A stretch of 64,000 nucleotides of DNA, from NCBI RefSeq assembly GCF_029167105.1, contig NZ_JARFML010000028.1, forward strand, positions 36,437-100,436, read 5' to 3'. A program made the position numbers and the translations under genes. The DNA comes from Bradyrhizobium yuanmingense (GTDB lineage Bacteria > Pseudomonadota > Alphaproteobacteria > Rhizobiales > Xanthobacteraceae). A model generated the notes under the pieces. That model had not been told where the DNA came from. It worked only from the letters and a program-made list of their open reading frames with translations, and searched no databases. This document shows, in pieces, positions 44,272 through 52,377 of the stretch; positions within the stretch are counted from its first letter, which is position 1, and the number at the start of each line of letters is the position of its first letter.

Positions 44272-45408
44272 TCACACCGCAATCACGTGATCGTCGATCT
44301 CCTCGACCCGGCTGACGCCGCACAGGCCCATCGTGGTGAGCAGCTCGTTATGGATGATGTCGATCGCCTTGGCGACGCCGGCTTGGCCGCCGGCGCCGAG
44401 GCCGTAGGCATAGGCACGGCCGATCATGCAGGACTTCGCGCCGAGCGCGAGCGCGCGCATCACGTCCTGGCCGGAGCGGATGCCGCCGTCGAACATGATC
44501 TCCATCTTGTCACCGACCGCGTCCACGATCTCCGGCAGCACCTCGATCGAGGACGGCGCGCCGTCGAGCTGGCGGCCGCCATGGTTGGAGACCACGATCG
44601 CCTGCGCACCGGTTTTCGCGGCGAGCTCGGCGTCCTCGACGTCGAGGATGCCCTTCAGGATCAGCTTGCCTGGCCAGATCGAGCGGATCCAGTCGATGTC
44701 GTTCCAGTTCAGCGCGGTATCGAACTGCGAGCTGATCCACGTCGACAGCGAGGTGATGTCGTCGCTGACCTTCAGATGACCGGCGAGATTGCCGAAGGTG
44801 CGGCGCTTGCCCTGCAGCACGCCGGAGACCCAGGCCGGCTTGCTGGCGAAGTCGAGCAGCTTCGACAGCGACCATTCGGGCGGTACCGTCATGCCGTTCT
44901 TGATGTCGGCGTGGCGCTGGCCGATCACCTGCAGATCGACCGTGAGCACCAGCGCGCTGCATTTGGCAGCCATCGCGCGCTGGATCAATTCCTTGATGAA
45001 GCCGCGGTCCTTCATGACGTAGAGCTGGAACCAGAACGGCTTCTCGACGCTGGCGGCGATGTCCTCGATCGAGCAGATCGACATCGTCGATTGCGTGAAC
45101 GGGATGCCCGCGGCCTGCGCGGCGCGGCAGGCGTGGATCTCGCCGTCGCCGTGCTGCATGCCGAGCAGGCCGACCGGCGCGAGGATCAGCGGCATCGTCG
45201 ACGGCTCGCCGAGGATCGTGGTCGAGGTGTCGCGCTTGGAGACGTCGACCAGGATGCGCTGGCGGAACTTGATCGCCTGCATGTCCTCGCGGTTGGCGCG
45301 CAGCGTCTCCTCGGCGTAGGAGCCGCGGTCGCAATAGTCGAAGAACGCCTTCGGCACGCGGCGCCGATGCAGCGTGCGAAGATCATCGATACAGGTAATA
45401 TGCTTCAT
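44272..45408 (-). CDS. lldD: FMN-dependent alpha-hydroxy-acid dehydrogenase (L-lactate dehydrogenase-like)
   Basis: A 378-residue TIM-barrel flavoenzyme. FMN- and substrate-binding segments are in order: LILAPVGLLGMQHGDGE (about residue 75), ALVLTVDLQVIGQRHADI, ILKGILDVEDAELAA, VVSNHGGRQLDGAPSS (catalytic histidine and arginine, about 270-285) and IMFDGGIRSGQDVMRALALG. It is likely to oxidise L-lactate or a related 2-hydroxy acid, passing electrons to the respiratory chain; glycolate or mandelate enzymes share these motifs, so the symbol is tentative. The start MKHITCIDDLRTLH is 14 codons inside the frame. Confidence 0.88.
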   Translation of the reverse strand: MKHITCIDDLRTLHRRRVPKAFFDYCDRGSYAEETLRANREDMQAIKFRQRILVDVSKRDTSTTILGEPSTMPLILAPVGLLGMQHGDGEIHACRAAQAAGIPFTQSTMSICSIEDIAASVEKPFWFQLYVMKDRGFIKELIQRAMAAKCSALVLTVDLQVIGQRHADIKNGMTVPPEWSLSKLLDFASKPAWVSGVLQGKRRTFGNLAGHLKVSDDITSLSTWISSQFDTALNWNDIDWIRSIWPGKLILKGILDVEDAELAAKTGAQAIVVSNHGGRQLDGAPSSIEVLPEIVDAVGDKMEIMFDGGIRSGQDVMRALALGAKSCMIGRAYAYGLGAGGQAGVAKAIDIIHNELLTTMGLCGVSRVEEIDDHVIAV

Positions 45409-45540
45409 GATGTCGTTTCCCCGGCCCGTCACGTACCAACAGTCTTGCATTGGAAGATTTCGGGGTCATCTAGCATGGTTGGATGCACAGCCAAATCGTT
45501 TGCAGAAACGTTTTGGAAGGAGAGCGCCAGGGAGAGCGCC

Positions 45541-45708
45541 ATGACGAAGCCGCACGCAGGACCTTCGCCGGAAGAGATCAAGGAGAAGCATGATCTCGAG
45601 GAGGCGCTCGAAGAGGGGCTGGAGGAGACCTTCCCGGGCTCCGATCCCGTCAACGTCACCCAGCCGGCGCCCAGCCGCGCCGACAGCCATGTGAAGCGCT
45701 CGGATTAA
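45541..45708 (+). CDS. small acidic protein of unknown function
   Basis: A 55-residue protein: MTKPHAGPSPEEIKEKHDLE, an acidic helix (EEALEEGLEETF), then the conserved-looking PGSDPVNVTQPAPSRADSH. Proteins with this FPGSDP-x-x-VTQP ending recur as short hypothetical proteins in Bradyrhizobium and Rhodopseudomonas. The ATG at 45541 follows AGGGAGAGCGCC, a good ribosome-binding site. It is divergent from the dehydrogenase gene. The function is unknown. Confidence 0.72.
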   Translation: MTKPHAGPSPEEIKEKHDLEEALEEGLEETFPGSDPVNVTQPAPSRADSHVKRSD

Positions 45709-45929
45709 GGCGAGTTCCACCGCTTTTCGCTGGTCACGCCGGAATTGCAATGTTAACAATGTGTTATCGGGGGCGGTCGCGGCGCCGGTTCCGTAATGAT
45801 TCATCATATTTTTTGAAGCCAAGTTAGCCGCGATAGCTTTATAAGACCTCGGCAAATCAGGGATGCGGGTCCCGTTGGGGCAGCCCGTGGTTGTAGAGGG
45901 GAGTCCCTGGTTGCTGCTTGGGGGACGAT

Positions 45930-47273
45930 ATGAGCCGCAAATATTTCGGGACGGACGGGATTAGGGGCCGCGCCAACGGACTGATCACGCCGGAGCTCGC
46001 GCTCAAGGTCGGCCAGGCCGCGGGCCTTGCGTTTCAGCGCGGCGACCACCGCCACCGGGTCGTGATCGGCAAGGACACCCGTCTGTCCGGCTACATGATC
46101 GAATACGCCATGGTGGCAGGCTTCACCTCGGTCGGTATGGACGTGCTGCTGGTCGGCCCGATGCCGACGCCGGCGGTCGCGATGCTGACCAAGTCGATGC
46201 GCGCCGATCTCGGCGTCATGATCTCCGCCTCGCACAATCTGTTCGAGGACAACGGCATCAAGCTGTTCGGCCCGCAGGGCTTCAAGCTGTCCGACGACGT
46301 CGAGCGGCAGATCGAGCAGCTGCTCGACGAATCCCTCGACAAGCGGCTCGCCCAGAGCGCGAGCCTCGGCCGCGCTCGCCGCATCGACGGCGTGCACGAC
46401 CGCTACATCGAATTCGCCAAGCGCACGCTGCCGCGCGACCTTTCGCTCGAGGGCCTGCGTGTCGTGATCGATTGCGCCAACGGCGCCGCCTACAAGGTGG
46501 TGCCCGAGGCGCTGTGGGAATTGGGCGCCGACGTGGTGCCGATCGGCGTCGAGCCCGACGGCTTCAACATCAACAAGGATTGCGGCTCGACCTCGCCGGA
46601 GGCGCTGTCGAAGAAGGTGCGCGAGATGCGCGCCGACATCGGCATTGCGCTGGACGGCGACGCCGATCGCGTCATCCTGGTCGACGAGCGCGGCCATGTC
46701 GTCGACGGCGACCAGCTGCTCGCGGTGATCGCGCAGAGCTGGAAGGAGGATGGACGCCTCTCGCGTCCCGGCATCGTCGCCACCGTGATGTCCAATCTCG
46801 GGCTGGAGCGCTTCCTGCAAGGGCAGGGGCTCGAGCTTGTGCGCACGCCGGTCGGCGACCGCTACGTGCTCGAGCAGATGCTGAACGGCGGCTACAATCT
46901 TGGCGGCGAGCAGTCCGGCCACATCATCCTGTCCGACTACGCCACGACCGGCGACGGTTTCGTGGCGGCCTTGCAGGTGCTCGCCGTGGTGCAGAAGCTG
47001 CGCCGCCCGGTGTCCGAGGTCTGCCACCGTTTCGATCCGCTGCCGCAGATCCTCAAGAACGTCCGCCACAAGGGCGGCAAGCCGCTCGATGATTCCGACG
47101 TCAAGTCGGCGATCTCCGACGGCGAGAAGCGCCTCAATGGCCACGGCCGCCTCTTGATCCGCTCCTCCGGCACCGAGCCCGTGATCCGCGTCATGGGCGA
47201 AGGCGAGGACCGTCACCTCGTCGAGGACGTCGTCGACACCATCGTTTCGGCATTGGGGCAGGCCGCGGCCTGA
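45930..47273 (+). CDS. glmM: phosphoglucosamine mutase
   Basis: Converts glucosamine 6-phosphate to glucosamine 1-phosphate for peptidoglycan and lipopolysaccharide precursors. The 447-residue protein starts MSRKYFGTDGIRGRANGLIT, has the phosphoserine loop VMISASHNLFEDNGIKLFG (serine near residue 101), the metal-binding LDGDADRVILVD (about 243) and the phosphate-binding LIRSSGTEPVIRVM near the C-terminus. The ATG was chosen because it matches the family start and follows GGGGGACG. It commonly lies next to ftsH or folP; here neither is adjacent. Confidence 0.97.
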   Translation: MSRKYFGTDGIRGRANGLITPELALKVGQAAGLAFQRGDHRHRVVIGKDTRLSGYMIEYAMVAGFTSVGMDVLLVGPMPTPAVAMLTKSMRADLGVMISASHNLFEDNGIKLFGPQGFKLSDDVERQIEQLLDESLDKRLAQSASLGRARRIDGVHDRYIEFAKRTLPRDLSLEGLRVVIDCANGAAYKVVPEALWELGADVVPIGVEPDGFNINKDCGSTSPEALSKKVREMRADIGIALDGDADRVILVDERGHVVDGDQLLAVIAQSWKEDGRLSRPGIVATVMSNLGLERFLQGQGLELVRTPVGDRYVLEQMLNGGYNLGGEQSGHIILSDYATTGDGFVAALQVLAVVQKLRRPVSEVCHRFDPLPQILKNVRHKGGKPLDDSDVKSAISDGEKRLNGHGRLLIRSSGTEPVIRVMGEGEDRHLVEDVVDTIVSALGQAAA

Positions 47274-47415
47274 CTCTTTCTTACCCTCCCCCTCCAGGGG
47301 AGGGTAAGCGACGAGAGCACCCGCGCATCCCAGCCATTTGCGATTGGCTGTGGTTCGATCGTGACCAGCATCGTACCTACGCGATCGCGGCAATCTGCCG
47401 CGCCGGATTGCCGCC

Positions 47416-48666
47416 TTGAACAAGCCTGTCGTCGTCTCAGAGGAAACGCTGACCGAGCCCGTCGTCGTCAGCGACGTGACGCCCGCCGCCGGCAAGGCCG
47501 CCGGGCCGGCCTATATCGTGCTCGCCGGCATCAGCGTCTCGCACTTCCTCAACGACACCATGCAGTCGCTGATCGCCTCTGTGTACCCGATCCTGAAGGA
47601 GGCCTACGCGCTCGACTTCGCGCAGATCGGCATGATCACGCTGGCGTTCCAGTTCACGGCCTCGCTGCTGCAGCCGGTGGTCGGGCACTACACCGACAAG
47701 AAGGCGCAGCCCTATTCGCTCGCGGTCGGCATGGCCTCGACCTTCTTCGGCCTGCTGCTGCTCAGCGTCGCGCACCAATATCTCGTCATCCTCGTCGCCG
47801 CCGCGCTGGTCGGCCTCGGCTCGGCGGTGTTTCACCCGGAATCGGCGCGCATCGCGCGGCTCGCCTCGGGCGGACGCTACGGCTTTGCGCAATCGGTGTT
47901 CCAGCTCGGCGGCAGTTTCGGCACTTCGATGGGGCCGCTGCTCGCCGCGTTGATCGTGGTGCCGTTCGGGCAGGGCAGCATCGCCTGGTTCTCCTCGATC
48001 GCGTTTCTCGCCATCCTGATTCTCTGGCGCATCGGGCGCTGGTACGCGCCGCAGATCGCGACGAAGAAGGCGGCGCCCGTCCACACCCAGCCCGGTGCGC
48101 CGAGCTCGCGCCGCGTCGCGGTCGCGCTTGTCGTGCTCGTCGCGCTGTTGTTCTCCAAGCAGCTCTACGTCTCGAGCCTGTCGAGCTATTACATCTTCTA
48201 CCTGATCGACCGTTTCGGCGTCTCGACGCAGGCAGCCCAGATCTATCTCTTCGTCTTTCTCGCGGCGAACGCCGTGGGTGCGTTTCTCGGCGGTCCGCTG
48301 GGCGACCGCTTCGGCCGCAAGATCGTGATCTGGATCTCGATCCTCGGCGCGCTGCCGTTCACGCTGGCGCTGCCCTATGCCGGGCTCGGTGCGAGCGCGG
48401 TGCTCAGCGTCGCCATCGGCCTGATCATCTCCTCGACGACGTCGTCGATCATCGTGTTCGCGCAGGAGCTGGTGCCGCACCGCTTCGGCATGATCTCCGG
48501 CGTGTTCTTCGGAGTCGCCTTCGGCATCGGGGGGCTGGGCGCGGCCGTGCTCGGCAAGCTCGCCGACCACACCTCGATCGAGTTCGTCTACCAGGTCTGC
48601 GCCTATCTGCCGGCGATCGGGCTGCTCGCGGTGTTCCTGCCCAAGCTGCCGCGAAACGCGCGTTAA
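47416..48666 (+). CDS. MFS transporter, fosmidomycin-resistance (Fsr) type
   Basis: A 416-residue twelve-helix inner-membrane transporter. After a short leader, helix 1 reads VLAGISVSHFLNDTMQSLIA, a pattern typical of Fsr-like exporters. Further marks are VVGHYTDKKAQPYSLAVGMA between helices 2 and 3, GSAVFHPESARIARLASGGR, and GGPLGDRFGRKIVIWIS in the second half. It probably exports a drug or metabolite by proton antiport; the substrate is unknown. No ATG fits: the frame opens with TTG, and helix 1 begins only about 30 residues later, so a non-ATG start is likely. Confidence 0.87.
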   Translation: MNKPVVVSEETLTEPVVVSDVTPAAGKAAGPAYIVLAGISVSHFLNDTMQSLIASVYPILKEAYALDFAQIGMITLAFQFTASLLQPVVGHYTDKKAQPYSLAVGMASTFFGLLLLSVAHQYLVILVAAALVGLGSAVFHPESARIARLASGGRYGFAQSVFQLGGSFGTSMGPLLAALIVVPFGQGSIAWFSSIAFLAILILWRIGRWYAPQIATKKAAPVHTQPGAPSSRRVAVALVVLVALLFSKQLYVSSLSSYYIFYLIDRFGVSTQAAQIYLFVFLAANAVGAFLGGPLGDRFGRKIVIWISILGALPFTLALPYAGLGASAVLSVAIGLIISSTTSSIIVFAQELVPHRFGMISGVFFGVAFGIGGLGAAVLGKLADHTSIEFVYQVCAYLPAIGLLAVFLPKLPRNAR

Positions 48667-48804
48667 CGCATCCTCTCTTGCCGCGTTGCGGCTTCACACA
48701 TCGTTAGGGAATGCGGCGCCGATGTCGCATTTGGCGCGGCATTTTTGCAACGCTCGCACGGCGCGCGCGTGTAGGGTGAGAAAAAATCAACCTTAAAAAT
48801 TAGG

Positions 48805-48819
48805 GTTAAGTGGCGCTTA
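48805..48819 (+). promoter_or_regulatory. CtrA-type binding box TTAA-N7-TTAA
   Basis: TTAAGTGGCGCTTAA matches the full CtrA consensus exactly, 85 bases before the outer-membrane protein start. An AT-rich stretch with another TTAA lies just upstream. CtrA is the master cell-cycle regulator of alphaproteobacteria and is known to control Omp25-type genes in Brucella; its role here is inference. Confidence 0.6.
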
Positions 48820-48903
48820 AACATTTGCTGGCATCGTCCCCCCGTGAGTTTCCAGAACGTGAGGCGCTCGTATTCAGCCTCACCGGCCATAAGGACGAAG
48901 CCA

Positions 48904-49734
48904 ATGCGTAGCGTTAAGTCTCTCCTTGCCGCGGGTGCGGCATCCCTGATCTCGTCGATGGCGTTCGCCGCCGATATGCCGATCGCCGCCCCCCCTCCCA
49001 TGTACGCGCCGCCGGCTCCGCCCGCCGACTTCGGCGGCTGGTATCTGCGTGGCGACATCGGCATGACCAACCAGAGCGCCAAGCGCATCGAGAGCGCCCT
49101 GCCGGCCGGGTACTCGAAGACGACGGAAGGCCTCGGCTTCGACTCCTCGCCGCTGTTCGGCCTCGGCGTCGGCTATCGCTTCAACAACTGGTTCCGCGCC
49201 GACGTCATCGGCCAGTACCGGGGCAAGGCCAATCTGCACGGTAGCGACAATGTCGTGGGACCCGGCTTCGTCGGCGTCAACAACTACAGCGGCAGCAAGT
49301 CCGAGTGGCTCGTAATGGCCAACGCCTATGTCGACCTCGGCACCTGGTGGTGCGTCACGCCGTTCATCGGCGCGGGCGTCGGCGGCTCCTACAACAAGCT
49401 CAGCGGCTTCCGCGACGACGGCGTGTCCTACAGCCCGCTGCTCAACAACAGCGTCGCCTACTTCGCCGACAACGGAAAGTGGAACCTCGCCTGGGCCGCT
49501 CACGCCGGTCTTGCCTACAAGGTCAATCCCGGCTTCACCGTCGAACTGGCCTACAGCTACATGAACCTCGGCGATGCCGCGCCCGGCAACTACCGCTTGT
49601 TCGACAACAGCGCCTCGGGCCCGACCACGATCAAGGTCAGGGACATCACCTCGCACGACGTCAAGCTCGGCGTGCGCTGGGATCTCAACAGCCCGCCGGC
49701 CTACGTGCCGCCGCCGCTGGTCACCAAGGGCTGA
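48904..49734 (+). CDS. outer-membrane beta-barrel protein, Omp25/Omp31-like, first of two
   Basis: A 276-residue porin-like protein. A signal peptide (RSVKSLLAAGAASLISSMAF, cleaved after AFA) is followed by a proline-rich stretch (PIAAPPPMYAPPAPPADFGG) and GWYLRGDIGMTNQ, typical of the Omp25/Omp31 family. Alternating strands continue through FGLGVGYRFNNWFRADVIGQ, WWCVTPFIGAGVGGSYNKL and FTVELAYSYMNLGDA to KLGVRWDL. The tail (NSPPAYVPPPLVTKG) runs past the last strand, which is unusual. The upstream TTAA-N7-TTAA suggests CtrA control. A terminator follows. Confidence 0.9.
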   Translation: MRSVKSLLAAGAASLISSMAFAADMPIAAPPPMYAPPAPPADFGGWYLRGDIGMTNQSAKRIESALPAGYSKTTEGLGFDSSPLFGLGVGYRFNNWFRADVIGQYRGKANLHGSDNVVGPGFVGVNNYSGSKSEWLVMANAYVDLGTWWCVTPFIGAGVGGSYNKLSGFRDDGVSYSPLLNNSVAYFADNGKWNLAWAAHAGLAYKVNPGFTVELAYSYMNLGDAAPGNYRLFDNSASGPTTIKVRDITSHDVKLGVRWDLNSPPAYVPPPLVTKG

Positions 49735-49760
49735 TCGCAACCTGATCGGTTAGGGCTTCT

Positions 49761-49792
49761 TAACGGCGCGGGATCATCCCGCGCCGTTTTGC
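49761..49792 (+). terminator. rho-independent terminator after the first outer-membrane protein gene
   Basis: CGGCGCGGGA and TCCCGCGCCG pair around TCA (49764-49786), followed by TTTTG. Confidence 0.85.
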
Positions 49793-49900
49793 TTTGCGTA
49801 TTTTTCATGGCGAATAGCGGCGAAGGCGCCCGGCGCAACCATTGGTTAAGGTTAACAGGCGATGATCATCGCAACAGTTCGAGTCCGATGGAGCGTGGTG

Positions 49901-50788
49901 ATGCGTAGGCTGGTGTTGGCAGCGGCGATGTTGGGGACGGTGTCTGCCGCGCAAGCGGCCGACATGCCGGACCTGCCCGTGCTGCGCGGCGGCTTCGCCG
50001 ATGGTCTGTCGAAGACCTCCGTCAATTGGAATGGCTTCTATGTCGGCGGTCATGGCGGTTATACCGCAGATGCCACGGATTTCAGCCAGAGCGTGGTCGG
50101 ACTGACCAACTACATCTTCCGCGACAGCGTACTCCAGGGGCCGACCTCGACGTGGTCGCTGCTGAACAAGACCAACACTCAAAGCACCAATTTCGGTGGC
50201 TTCGTCGGCCGCAACTGGCAATGGTATGATGCCGTTCTCAGTCTCGAGGGCACCTACAGCTACTTCAACGATATGGCGACATTGACGTCGGGAACCAACT
50301 CGCTCGTCATCGTCAACCCGCCTGGTGAGGTGCGGGCTCCCGGCGTCACCAACAACTATGCCGTCACGCTGACGGGTGCCGCGGCGGCACAGGTCAAGGA
50401 CATGGTGACGCTCCGCGGCCGTGTGGGCTGGGACGGCGGCAGCTTCATGCCCTATGCCTTCATGGGCGCTGCCGTCGGGCGAATGGACGTGTCGCGCACC
50501 GTGACCAGCAGCGTGTCGATGCGACAGGACACGACGACGACGGATTTCTTCGGCAACACCACGACGACACTTGGAACGTGGGGCCCGGTTCCTGCGCAGT
50601 CGGGCACGCAAGGTCAGCACAGGACCAACACTTACGCCGTGGGTTGGACCGCCGGCCTCGGGCTCGAATACTGCGTTTGGGACGGCTTGTTCGCCCGCAT
50701 CGAATATGAATATGTGAGATTCTCTCCCGTCATGAACACGCAGGTGACGCTGAACAACGCGCGCCTCGGCCTCGGCTACAAGTTCTGA
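49901..50788 (+). CDS. outer-membrane beta-barrel protein, second of two
   Basis: A 295-residue protein of the same general fold. The signal peptide is RRLVLAAAMLGTVSAAQA, then ADMPDLPVLRGGF and NWNGFYVGGHGGYTADATDF, the classic Omp25/Omp31 first strand. It keeps NFGGFVGRNWQWYDAVLSLE, VTLRGRVGWDGGSFMPYAFM and the final strand RIEYEYVRFSPVMNTQV, and ends LNNARLGLGYKF with a C-terminal phenylalanine, the BAM recognition signal. The start is the ATG after GAGCGTGGTG; a GTG/ATG 13 codons upstream is possible. Upstream TTAAGGTTAAC carries CtrA-like half sites. Confidence 0.88.
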   Translation: MRRLVLAAAMLGTVSAAQAADMPDLPVLRGGFADGLSKTSVNWNGFYVGGHGGYTADATDFSQSVVGLTNYIFRDSVLQGPTSTWSLLNKTNTQSTNFGGFVGRNWQWYDAVLSLEGTYSYFNDMATLTSGTNSLVIVNPPGEVRAPGVTNNYAVTLTGAAAAQVKDMVTLRGRVGWDGGSFMPYAFMGAAVGRMDVSRTVTSSVSMRQDTTTTDFFGNTTTTLGTWGPVPAQSGTQGQHRTNTYAVGWTAGLGLEYCVWDGLFARIEYEYVRFSPVMNTQVTLNNARLGLGYKF

Positions 50789-50858
50789 GCCGTCCGCTTC
50801 TTGTTGACAGCTTCGCTTCGTCCTGATGCTCTGTCGTCCCGAAAACGGGGCGGCAGCG

Positions 50859-51449
50859 ATGAAGATCTACGGCGACAGCAATTCCGGCAATTGTCTCAAG
50901 GTGAAGTGGGTCTGCGACAAGCTCGCATTGCCCTACCAGTGGATCGAGATCGACACCCGCAAGGGCGAGACGCGCACGCCGCAATTCCTGAAGATGAACG
51001 GCGCCGGCCAGGTGCCGACCGTCGCATTCGACGACGGCCGCACGCTGGCGCAGTCCAACGCCATCATCCGCTATCTCGCCCGCGACAGCGCGCTGGTTCC
51101 GCGCGACGCCTTCACGGCGGCCAAGATGGACGAATGGCTGTTCTGGGAGCAGTACAGCCACGAGCCCTATATCGCCGTGTGCCGCTTCCTCATGGTCTAT
51201 CTCGGCAAGGCTGCCTCCGAGCTCGATCCTGAAAAGGTCAAGCGCGGCTATGCGGCGCTCGACCGCATGGAGCAGCATCTCGCCGCCGGCCGCTTCTTCG
51301 CTGGCGACGAGGTGTCGCTGGCCGACGTGTCGCTGCTCGCCTATACGCGCGTTGCCCATGAAGGCGGCTTCGACCTCGACCGCCATGCCTCCGTCCGCCG
51401 CTGGATCGGCGAGGTCGAAGCGTTTCTCGGCCTTCCGCCGGCGCGCTGA
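50859..51449 (+). CDS. glutathione S-transferase family protein
   Basis: A 196-residue GST. The N-terminal domain reads MKIYGDSNSGNCLKVKWVCD, with SGNC at the active site and NGAGQVPTVAFDDGRTLAQS as the glutathione-binding loop. The C-terminal helical domain contains the N-capping box in EVSLADVSLLAYTRVA. It is related to the GST at 34664. The start ATG is 11 codons into the longest frame, at the family start. It is followed closely by a GNAT gene and may be cotranscribed with it. Confidence 0.88.
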   Translation: MKIYGDSNSGNCLKVKWVCDKLALPYQWIEIDTRKGETRTPQFLKMNGAGQVPTVAFDDGRTLAQSNAIIRYLARDSALVPRDAFTAAKMDEWLFWEQYSHEPYIAVCRFLMVYLGKAASELDPEKVKRGYAALDRMEQHLAAGRFFAGDEVSLADVSLLAYTRVAHEGGFDLDRHASVRRWIGEVEAFLGLPPAR

Positions 51450-51467
51450 GGTGCGGAGTCGCCTGAC

Positions 51468-51932
51468 ATGAATGCCGAAGCCGTCTCTATCCGTCCCGCG
51501 CGCCGCGAGGACGTCGCCGCGATCGTGGCGATGCTCGCCGACGATCATCTCGGCCGCGCGCGCGAGCGCGTGGAGGATCCGTTGCCGGCCGCCTATTACG
51601 ACGCATTCGCGCGGATCGCGCGCGATCCGAATCTGACGCTGGTGGTTGCCGAGAGTGAGGGCAGGGTGGTCGGCTGCCTGCAGCTCGCGATCCTGCCGGG
51701 CCTGAGCTCGCAAGGCGGATCGCGCGGCCTGCTCGAGGATGTTCGCGTTGCCACCGAGTGTCGCAGCCGCGGCATCGGCGAGCAATTGGTGCAATGGGCC
51801 GTGACGGAAGCAAAGGCGCGCGGCTGCAATCTGGTCGAGTTGCTCACGCATCAGACGCGCGTCGATGCGCAGCGCTTCTACAAGCGGCTCGGCTTTGCGG
51901 CGAGTCACGTCGGCATGACTGTCCGCTTTTGA
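51468..51932 (+). CDS. GNAT family N-acetyltransferase
   Basis: A 154-residue acetyltransferase. The acetyl-CoA loop is VRVATECRSRGIGEQLVQWA (about residues 92-111), with the R-S-R-G-I-G form of the motif, preceded by VAESEGRVVGCLQLAILPGL and followed by LTHQTRVDAQRFYKRLGFAA, the usual C-terminal strand-helix. It starts 19 bases after the GST stop. The acceptor substrate is unknown. Confidence 0.9.
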   Translation: MNAEAVSIRPARREDVAAIVAMLADDHLGRARERVEDPLPAAYYDAFARIARDPNLTLVVAESEGRVVGCLQLAILPGLSSQGGSRGLLEDVRVATECRSRGIGEQLVQWAVTEAKARGCNLVELLTHQTRVDAQRFYKRLGFAASHVGMTVRF

Positions 51933-52091
51933 GGCAGCGCGACGCGAGCGCTGCGCAGCCGGCGAAAAGCGGGCTTTTCATTCGGTCGTGTTAAGAGCCG
52001 GTAAACTACCGCTCCGTCGTTCACATTGATGAAGGAACGAACGGTGCTACGGGGGCATCTGACACCGGGCTCGCTCGGTTGGGACATTTCA

Positions 52092-52298
52092 ATGACAAGC
52101 TATTCGATGATCAAGGTCGGCAACGACTACGTCGTGCAGGCCAATGACAAATGCATTTTGAAGGTCGGAAGCCGCCGCAAGGCGGCGCAATTGATCAGCG
52201 ATGCCACGGACTTGCTGAATGCTCTCGCTGTTGTCGAATCCCCCGATATTGCACCGGAAGCGCCATCACTGGCGCGTGAGGCCCCGGAACTTCCTTGA
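52092..52298 (+). CDS. small conserved protein of unknown function
   Basis: A 68-residue protein: MTSYSMIKVGNDYVVQANDK, then CILKVGSRRKAAQLISDATD and an alanine/proline-rich tail. The strand-strand-helix pattern (VVQANDKCILKVGSRRKAAQLI) recurs in short Bradyrhizobium proteins. The ATG at 52092 was preferred to one 22 codons upstream because it lies at the start of the conserved-looking part; either is possible. It ends only a few bases before the serC leader RNA. Confidence 0.65.
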   Translation: MTSYSMIKVGNDYVVQANDKCILKVGSRRKAAQLISDATDLLNALAVVESPDIAPEAPSLAREAPELP

Positions 52299-52301
52299 CG
52301 G

Positions 52302-52377
52302 ACCTTCCCGATTCCCGTATCAGCCGCGGCGGGACACCTCCCCCCAACGGGAGGCTTACTATCTGGAAGGGTAGATC
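52302..52377 (+). ncRNA. serC leader RNA motif
   Basis: The sequence upstream of serC matches the alphaproteobacterial serC motif found by comparative genomics: GCCGCGGCGGGACACCTCCC, AACGGGAGGCTTACTATC. Hairpins are CCCG/CGGG (52314-52333) and CCTCCC/GGGAGG (52337-52354). CCTTCC (52303-52308) can pair with GGAAGG (52365-52370), which is the serC ribosome-binding site. That geometry implies control of translation start. The ligand or trigger of this motif is not known to me. Confidence 0.8.

Noticed and set aside
45750..45766. TTAACAATGTGTTAT upstream of glmM as a CtrA site
   Set aside because: One mismatch in the second half site, about 165 bases from the gene, and glmM is not a typical CtrA target.
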